From: Streptomyces novaecaesareae
GTDB taxonomy: Bacteria; Actinomycetota; Actinomycetes; Streptomycetales; Streptomycetaceae
Length of the DNA: 64,000 nucleotides
Assembly: GCF_000716875.1 (NCBI RefSeq)
Contig: NZ_JNWQ01000012.1
Location: 1 to 64,000 of the forward strand
Direction: 5' to 3'
The translations under genes and the position numbers were made by a program. The notes beneath the pieces are model-generated. The model made no database searches. It saw only the letters and a list, made by a program, of their open reading frames with translations, and was not told the origin of the DNA. This document shows, one piece after another, positions 59,152 to 64,000 of the stretch (its first letter is position 1; each line of letters opens with the position of its first letter).

Positions 59152-60060
59152 TCAGGCGAGGCCCTCGGCCAGCGCCTTCTCGGTGGCGGCACGCACGGCC
59201 GCCTCGACCTCCGGGGTGAGCGGCTGGCGCGGCGCCCGGACCGGCCCGCCGGGGCGCCCGGCGATGTCCATGGAGAGCTTGATGGCCTGGACGAACTCGG
59301 TCTTGGAGTCCCAGCGCAGCAGCGAGTGCAGCGACTTGTACAGCGGCAGCGCGGTCTCCAGGTCGTGCTTGACCGCGGCGTCGTAGAGCGCCACCGAGGC
59401 CTCGGGCAGCGCGTTCGGGTAGCCGGCGATCCAGCCGACCGCGCCCGCCAGCGCCAGCTCCAGCAGCACGTCGTCGGCGCCGATCAGCAGGTCCAGCCCG
59501 GGGGCCAGCTCGGCGATCTCGTACGCTCGGCGGACGTCGCCGCTGAACTCCTTGACCGCGACGATCGAGCCCTCGGCGTGCAGCTGGGCGAGCAGCGCCG
59601 GGACGAGGTCCACCTTGGTGTCGATCGGGTTGTTGTACGCGACGATCGGCAGGCCCGCCTTGGCGACCTCGGCGTAGTGCGCCAGCACCGAGGCGTGGTC
59701 GGCCCGGTAGGCGTTCGGCGGCAGCAGCAGGACGGAGCCGGCGCCGGCCTCGGCCGCCTGCTCGGCCCAGCGGCGGGATTCGGCGCTGCCGTACGCGGCG
59801 ACGCCGGGCATGACCCGGGAGCCGTCGCCGGCCGCCTCGATCGCCACCTCGACGACCCGGGTGCGCTCCTCGGCGGTGAGGGTCTGGTACTCGCCCAGCG
59901 AGCCGTTGGGGACGACGCCCTCGCAGCCGGAGTCGATCAGCCACCGGACGTGCTCGGCGTAGGCGTCGTAGTCGACGGAGTGGTCCGGGCGCAGCGGGAT
60001 CGTGGTGGCGACCATGATCCCGCGCCAGGGACGGGAGGTGTCGTGCTGGGTGATGGACAC
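59152..60060 (-). CDS. DapA-family deaminase (candidate pyrroline-4-hydroxy-2-carboxylate deaminase)
   Basis: A 302-residue class I aldolase barrel of the DHDPS/NAL superfamily. The Schiff-base lysine is in IVAVKEFSGD (about residue 166), the conserved Tyr in IVAYNNPIDT, and the substrate loop GSLGEYQTLTAEE near 47. In hydroxyproline clusters a DapA-like enzyme removes ammonia and water-opens the ring of pyrroline-4-hydroxy-2-carboxylate to give 2-oxoglutarate semialdehyde, and I assign that role by context. The GTG at 60060 has AAGGAG 6 bases before it; an ATG at 60087 lies inside operator e and is rejected. Confidence 0.9.
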   Translation of the reverse strand: MSITQHDTSRPWRGIMVATTIPLRPDHSVDYDAYAEHVRWLIDSGCEGVVPNGSLGEYQTLTAEERTRVVEVAIEAAGDGSRVMPGVAAYGSAESRRWAEQAAEAGAGSVLLLPPNAYRADHASVLAHYAEVAKAGLPIVAYNNPIDTKVDLVPALLAQLHAEGSIVAVKEFSGDVRRAYEIAELAPGLDLLIGADDVLLELALAGAVGWIAGYPNALPEASVALYDAAVKHDLETALPLYKSLHSLLRWDSKTEFVQAIKLSMDIAGRPGGPVRAPRQPLTPEVEAAVRAATEKALAEGLA

Positions 60061-60080
60061 GTGAAACTCCTTGGTGAGGT

Positions 60081-60092
60081 GTGACATTTTAT
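60081..60092 (+). promoter_or_regulatory. Shared dyad operator, site e (DapA-like gene)
   Basis: GTGACATTTTAT on the plus strand, 21 bp before the DapA-like start. It is the weakest copy (T instead of C at the last position). The reverse strand has TATAAA inside it, a possible -10 box. Confidence 0.6.
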
Positions 60093-60147
60093 AAGAGTGG
60101 ACAGGCCGGAGACAAGGTCCCCGGCCGATCCTTCGACGACAGGCCGG

Positions 60148-61578
60148 CTAGGGCCGGTCGTCGAACTCCGCGGACGGCCCCGCCGCCAGCTGCGAGAGCG
60201 GCACCGGGCAGCCCAGCGGCCGCCGGTCCGGCCCCGACGCCACAACCGAGCCGGCCAGACAGGCCACGGCCGGACCGCACATCCGCCCCTGGCACCAGCC
60301 CATCCCGGCCCGGGTGAGCAGCTTGACGGTACGCGGATCGCCCGCGCCCAGCTCGTCCACGGCCTCGCGGACCGCCGAGACCGGCACCTCCTCGCACCGG
60401 CAGACGTCGGTGTCCGGGCGCAGCCACCCGGTCCAGCCGGGCCCGGGCCGGTGCGCGGCGGCCATCAGCTCGGCGAAGGCCCGCAGCCGGGCCCGGCGGC
60501 GCAGCAGCGGGGCCGTCGGCAGCGCCCCGGCCACCGCGTGCGCGGCCAGCTCGCCCTCGGCGAGCGCGAGGTCCGCGCCGCCGACGCCGTTGGTCTCCCC
60601 CGCCGACCAGAGGCCGGGGACGCTGGTGCGCAGCCGGGCGTCGACCTCCAGCGCGACCGCGCCGTCGGGCCCGGTGCGGGTCCGCGCCCCCAGCTCGGTG
60701 GCCAGGTCGATCTGCGGCAGCAGGCCGTGGCCGACGGCGAGCGCGTCGCAGTCGATCCGCCGCTCGGTGCCGGGCACCGGCCGCCAGTCGGCGTCCAGCC
60801 GGGCCACCGTGACGCCGGTGACCCGGTCCGTCCCGTGCGCCTCGACCACGGCGCTGCGCGGGCGCAGCCGTACGCCGTGCCGCAGCAGCGCGCCGCCGTG
60901 CCCGGCGCCCTCGACGAGCTTGCCGGGGACGCTCGCCAGCACGCCCGGGCGCCGCGCGTACCCGAGGTAGGCGGTGGCCTCGACCACCGCGGGCACCTCG
61001 GCCCCGGCGGTGACCAGCGAGGACGCCGCCGCGAGCAGCAGCGGCCCGCTCCCGGCGACCACGATCCGCCGCCCCGGCAGCACCAGCCCGGCCTTGAGCA
61101 TCGCCTGCGCGCCGCCCGCGGTGACCACCCCGGGCAGGGTCCAGCCGGGGAACGGCAGCTGCCGCTCGTACGCGCCGGTGGCGAGCAGCACCGACCGGGC
61201 CCGGACGGTGGCCCGGTCGGTGCTCTCCGGCCCGCGCGTGACGTGCACCGCGAAGCCGTCTCCGGTGCGCTCCAGCGCCCAGACCTGGTGCCCGCCGCGG
61301 AAGGCGGCCCGCCCGGCCCCTTCGTGGGCGGCGAGCCGCTCGGCCAGGCCGGTATAGGCGGACCAGTGGTGGTGCAGCCGGTCCGGGCGGGCCGCGCCGA
61401 GGCCGGGCGCCGGGTGGCGGTAGTACTGACCGCCGGTGCTCGGCCCGCCGTCCAGCAGGACGCAGCGCAGCCCCAGGTCGGCGGCGGTGACGGCGGCGGC
61501 GAGCCCGGCCGGGCCGGCCCCGACCACCGCGAGGTCGAACGCCGAGGAGTCGTGGGCTTCAGACGGCGAGGTCGGCAC
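60148..61578 (-). CDS. NAD(P)/FAD-dependent oxidoreductase with C-terminal [2Fe-2S] motif (HcnB/LhpE-like)
   Basis: A 476-residue flavoprotein with the FAD loop VVGAGPAGLAAAVTAADLG near residue 17, a second dinucleotide loop VVAGSGPLLLAAASSL, and a C-terminal BFD-like domain with four cysteines (CRCEEV and MGWCQGRMC). It pairs with the small 2Fe-2S protein upstream, whose gene overlaps by 20 bp, and with the FAD oxidase as in hydrogen-cyanide-synthase-like and D-hydroxyproline dehydrogenase complexes. The GTG start has GGAGG 9 bases away. It takes part in dehydrogenating cis-4-hydroxy-D-proline. Confidence 0.9.
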   Translation of the reverse strand: MPTSPSEAHDSSAFDLAVVGAGPAGLAAAVTAADLGLRCVLLDGGPSTGGQYYRHPAPGLGAARPDRLHHHWSAYTGLAERLAAHEGAGRAAFRGGHQVWALERTGDGFAVHVTRGPESTDRATVRARSVLLATGAYERQLPFPGWTLPGVVTAGGAQAMLKAGLVLPGRRIVVAGSGPLLLAAASSLVTAGAEVPAVVEATAYLGYARRPGVLASVPGKLVEGAGHGGALLRHGVRLRPRSAVVEAHGTDRVTGVTVARLDADWRPVPGTERRIDCDALAVGHGLLPQIDLATELGARTRTGPDGAVALEVDARLRTSVPGLWSAGETNGVGGADLALAEGELAAHAVAGALPTAPLLRRRARLRAFAELMAAAHRPGPGWTGWLRPDTDVCRCEEVPVSAVREAVDELGAGDPRTVKLLTRAGMGWCQGRMCGPAVACLAGSVVASGPDRRPLGCPVPLSQLAAGPSAEFDDRP

Positions 61579-61876
61579 GGCCGTGGCCCTCCTGGGTGGT
61601 GACGGTGGTCCCGGGCTCGGCGGGCAGCAGGCAGGTGCGCTGGTTGGGGCGGCCGTCCACGACGGCCAGGCAGTCGAAGCAGGCGCCGATCCCGCAGAAC
61701 GCCCCGCGCGGCTTCCCGCCGACCCGGGTGGTGCGCCAGGCGAGCACGCCGTCGGCCCAGAGCGCGGCGGCGATGGACTGCCCGGGCAGCGCGGGGACGG
61801 CCCGCCCGTCGAACTCGATGTGGTGGGCGGGCCCGGGCTCGGCCTCGACCAGCCCGGCGGGGGTGCGGCGGCGCAT
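61559..61876 (-). CDS. Small (2Fe-2S)-binding protein (HcnA-like)
   Basis: A 105-residue ferredoxin-type subunit with plant-type cluster ligands FCGIGACFDC and, 11 residues later, RTC. Start: ATG at 61876 with GGAG 9 bases upstream; ATG at 61909 would add 11 residues without a ribosome site. Its 3' end overlaps the next gene by 20 bp, so the two subunits are made together. It should accept electrons from the flavin subunits of D-hydroxyproline dehydrogenase. Confidence 0.9.
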   Translation of the reverse strand: MRRRTPAGLVEAEPGPAHHIEFDGRAVPALPGQSIAAALWADGVLAWRTTRVGGKPRGAFCGIGACFDCLAVVDGRPNQRTCLLPAEPGTTVTTQEGHGRADLAV

Positions 61877-61946
61877 CGGCGGCTTCTCCAATCCAGGACG
61901 GAATCTCATGCGGAACGGCGTCTCGTACGGAACGGCAGGCGGCGGC

Positions 61947-63119
61947 TCACCCGGCCGGGAACCGGTCCGCGCGGAACGGCGTGAGGTCCTGCTCCGGCTG
62001 CTTGCCGGTGAGCTGCTCGCTGATCAGCAGTCCGGTCGCCGGGGCCAGCCCGATGCCGGCCCCCTCGTGCCCGCAGGCGTGGTAGAGGCCGGCCACCCGG
62101 GGGTCCGCGCCGATCGCCGGCAGGTGGTCCGGCAGGTACGGGCGGAAGCCCCGGTAGACGCGCATCACGGCGACCTCGGCGAGCACCGGGAAGAGCTCCG
62201 CGGCCTGGACGGCGAGCCGGCGCAGCACCTCCTGGGAGAGCGTGCGGTCGAAGCCGACCCGCTCCCGGCTGGCGCCGATCAGCACCGGCCCGCCCGGGGT
62301 GCCCTCGATCACGGCGGAGGTCTCCAGCCCGGCCGAGCCGCTGGCCACGTTGGCCACGTAGTCGGCGGCGTAGACCTTGTGCCGGACGACCCGCGGCAGC
62401 GGTTCGGTGACCAGCACGAAGCCGCGCCGGGGCATCACCGGCAGGTGCACCCCGGCCAGCGCGGCCAGCTCGCCGCCCCAGGTGCCGGCCGCGTTCACCA
62501 CGGCGGGTGCGGCCAGCCTGCGGCGGTCGGTCCGCACACCGCGGACGGCGCCGTCCGGCCCGCGGTCCACCGCGGTCACGGTCTCCCCGGTGATCAGCTC
62601 GGCGCCCATCCGGCGGGCCGCGCGCAGCAGGTGGGCGGCGGCGAGGGCAGGCTGGACCTGGGCGTCCTGGGGGTAGTGGAAGCCGCCGGCCAGGCCGGGG
62701 GCGAGGTGCGGCTCCAGTTCGCGCAGCCGCTCGCCGGGGACCTCCTCGGCGACCACCCCGACGGCGCGCTGGCCGGCGGCGAAGGCCCGCAGCGCCTCCT
62801 GCCCGGCGGCGGTGGAGGCGACCACCACGCCGCCCTTGGGCTCGTACTCGACGGCCGCGCCGAGGTCCCCGCCGAGGTCCTCGGCGAGCTCGCGCCAGAG
62901 CCGGGTGCTGAGCAGTGCGAGGTCGAGTTCGGGGCCGGGCTCCTTGTCGGAGACCAGCAGGTTGCCCTCGCCGGCGCCGGTGGTGCCGCCGGCCACCGGC
63001 CCGCGGTCCACCACGGCGACGGCGAGCCCGGCGCGGGCGGCGTAGTAGGCGCAGGCGGCGCCGACCACACCGGCGCCGACCACGACGAGGTCCAGGGGAG
63101 GTCTCTCGGTCTTCAGCAC
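61947..63119 (-). CDS. FAD-dependent amino acid oxidase/dehydrogenase (DadA-like, D-hydroxyproline dehydrogenase subunit)
   Basis: A 390-residue DAO-family flavoprotein. The FAD loop VVVGAGVVGAACAYYAARAG (positions 11-30) opens the protein; GGTTGAGEGNLLVSDKEPG is an unusual insertion; CGHEGAGIGLAPATG binds the FAD near the end. Such enzymes (HcnC, LhpB) oxidise the C-N bond of D-amino acids such as cis-4-hydroxy-D-proline. The GTG start (VLKTERPP) follows operator f by 4 bp with no ribosome site, so translation from a leaderless message is likely. It is the first gene of the cluster. Confidence 0.9.
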   Translation of the reverse strand: MLKTERPPLDLVVVGAGVVGAACAYYAARAGLAVAVVDRGPVAGGTTGAGEGNLLVSDKEPGPELDLALLSTRLWRELAEDLGGDLGAAVEYEPKGGVVVASTAAGQEALRAFAAGQRAVGVVAEEVPGERLRELEPHLAPGLAGGFHYPQDAQVQPALAAAHLLRAARRMGAELITGETVTAVDRGPDGAVRGVRTDRRRLAAPAVVNAAGTWGGELAALAGVHLPVMPRRGFVLVTEPLPRVVRHKVYAADYVANVASGSAGLETSAVIEGTPGGPVLIGASRERVGFDRTLSQEVLRRLAVQAAELFPVLAEVAVMRVYRGFRPYLPDHLPAIGADPRVAGLYHACGHEGAGIGLAPATGLLISEQLTGKQPEQDLTPFRADRFPAG

Positions 63120-63123
63120 GCCA

Positions 63124-63135
63124 GTAATATGTCAC
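63124..63135 (-). promoter_or_regulatory. Shared dyad operator, site f (first gene of the hydroxyproline cluster)
   Basis: GTGACATATTAC on the minus strand, ending 4 bp before the GTG of the oxidase gene. With flanks, CATGTGACATATTAC equals site b except at one base. The hexamer CATATT or TATTAC in it may double as the -10 box of a leaderless promoter. Confidence 0.7.
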
Positions 63136-63192
63136 ATGCCATCCACCCTGCCAAGACCACCCGCCGAAACCCGGCAGAGCCCCCGACCAGCG

Positions 63193-63232
63193 AAAAGCCC
63201 CGGCCCGCCGCTCGGAGGCGACGGGCCGGGGC
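63193..63232 (-). terminator. Terminator after tatC
   Basis: GCCCCGGCCCG (63197-63207) pairs with CGGGCCGGGGC (63222-63232), and on the minus strand the stem is followed by TTTTC: a clear intrinsic terminator 27 bp past the tatC stop codon. Confidence 0.85.
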
Positions 63233-63258
63233 CCACGACGGTTCACCGGCTCACCGGC

Positions 63259-64000
63259 TCAGGTGATGTCGTCCATCTGCTCGTGGCGGGCGGCCGGCAC
63301 CGGGGCGCTGCTCGCCGTCGGGGCCGCCGACGCCTGGACGCTCTCCGCACCGGCCACCGGCTGCACGGACAGGTCCAGGTGCGAGGCCTCCTCGTCGTCC
63401 AGCCCGGCGTCCGGGTTGCGGCGCGCCTTCCGCTTGTCGTTGAAGATCGCGATCGCCACCGCGATGAAGTACAGCGCCCAGATCGGCGCCGACAGCAGCA
63501 GCATGCTGACCGGGTCGGCGCCCGGGGTGGCGAACGCGGCGAACACGGTGATGGCCATGACCATCCCGCGCCACCAGCTGAGCAGCCGCTTGCCGGTCAC
63601 GATGCCGACCAGGTTGAGCATCACCAGCAGCAGCGGGAACTCGAAGGCCAGACCGAACACCAGCACCATCCGGGTGGCGATGTCGAAGTAGTCCTCGGGC
63701 GGCAGGATCGGCACCGTGTCGGTCGGGGTGAACGAGATCAGCATCTCGACCATGGTCGGCATCACCATGATCGCGCAGCCCACACCCGCCAGGAACAGCG
63801 GGGCGCCGCAGACCATGAAGAGGACCGCGTACTTCTTCTCGTGCCGGTGCAGACCGGGCGCCACGAAGGCCCACACCTGGTACAGCCAGACCGGGACGGC
63901 CGCGACCACACCCGCCGTCAGCGCGACCTTCAGCATCCAGTTGAAGCCCGCGGTGAGACCGATGTTGGACACCTGGGCGCAGCGCCCGTGGTACTGGTCC
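63259..64000 (-). CDS. tatC: Sec-independent translocase TatC (5' end outside window)
   Basis: The C-terminal 247 codons of TatC; the frame is open at the window edge (DQYHGRCAQVSNIGLT) so the first helix and signal-binding residues lie outside. Visible are helices II-VI, including ALTAGVVAAVPVWLYQVWAFVAPGLHRHEKKY (positions about 63860-63955), FEFPLLLVMLNLVGIVT and the last helix PIWALYFIAVAIAIFND, then an acidic, Ala/Pro-rich cytoplasmic tail of about 60 residues. It recognises twin-arginine substrates with TatA/B. In actinobacteria tatC is normally followed by helY; here a terminator and 32.6 kb of other genes follow. Confidence 0.95.
   Translation of the reverse strand, partial: DQYHGRCAQVSNIGLTAGFNWMLKVALTAGVVAAVPVWLYQVWAFVAPGLHRHEKKYAVLFMVCGAPLFLAGVGCAIMVMPTMVEMLISFTPTDTVPILPPEDYFDIATRMVLVFGLAFEFPLLLVMLNLVGIVTGKRLLSWWRGMVMAITVFAAFATPGADPVSMLLLSAPIWALYFIAVAIAIFNDKRKARRNPDAGLDDEEASHLDLSVQPVAGAESVQASAAPTASSAPVPAARHEQMDDIT

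Overview
The window is high-G+C actinomycete DNA (about 72-74% by eye), dense in genes and rich in GTG/TTG starts, with the order pheT-pheS-kinase-rRNA methylase-rplT-rpmI-infC. Together with a DasR-type operator, a secreted chitosanase and many Streptomyces-type families this points to Streptomyces or a close relative such as Kitasatospora. I see no tRNA, rRNA, insertion sequence, integrase or CRISPR array.

Left part (1-30.7 kb), conserved chromosome: a polysaccharide deacetylase end, an SDR, a hydroxyacyl-CoA dehydrogenase, a GH46 chitosanase under a palindromic operator, a GntR/ABC operon, pheST, an infC-rpmI-rplT operon with an AUC start and a leader terminator, a DUF1844 protein, an SseB-like protein, a D-threonine-aldolase-like enzyme, a small protein with an amyloid-like tail, a membrane-anchored LPMO with a DasR site, a glutamine-synthetase-like locus whose aldehyde dehydrogenase has been reduced to about 52 codons, a PuuD-like hydrolase, a CDF metal exporter, a 5'-3' exonuclease, and the HelY-type helicase. 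Between 26.83 and 27.75 kb lies a cluster of seven large stem-loops, two kinds of them duplicated, around a broken regulator gene.

Right part (30.7-63.2 kb), apparently accessory: helY and tatC, neighbours in many actinobacteria, face the same way here but are 32.6 kb apart. The DNA between them carries a class V aminotransferase, a dipeptidyl-peptidase IV-like S9 enzyme, a secreted M6 metalloprotease, a complete Opp peptide importer, an aminopeptidase P, a HigBA-type toxin-antitoxin pair, a nitronate monooxygenase, a two-component system with an ABC exporter, two Uma2 proteins, a FadR-type GntR regulator, a TetR regulator and a complete hydroxyproline catabolic cluster (two proline-racemase-family enzymes, D-hydroxyproline oxidases, DapA-like deaminase, semialdehyde dehydrogenase, OCD-family enzyme).

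The main finding is a 12-bp dyad, GTGAMATNTNAC, in six intergenic regions of this right part: upstream of the regulator itself, of two transcription units of the hydroxyproline cluster, of the Opp operon and aminopeptidase P, of the M6 protease, and between the S9 peptidase and the aminotransferase. These genes read as one programme: degrade collagen-like protein outside, import the peptides, cut X-Pro bonds inside, and burn hydroxyproline to 2-oxoglutarate. The shared control is an inference from sequence. A secondary theme is recent short tandem duplication (9, 11, 15, 16 and 17 bp), mostly at gene ends, including one that frameshifts the OppF C-terminus.
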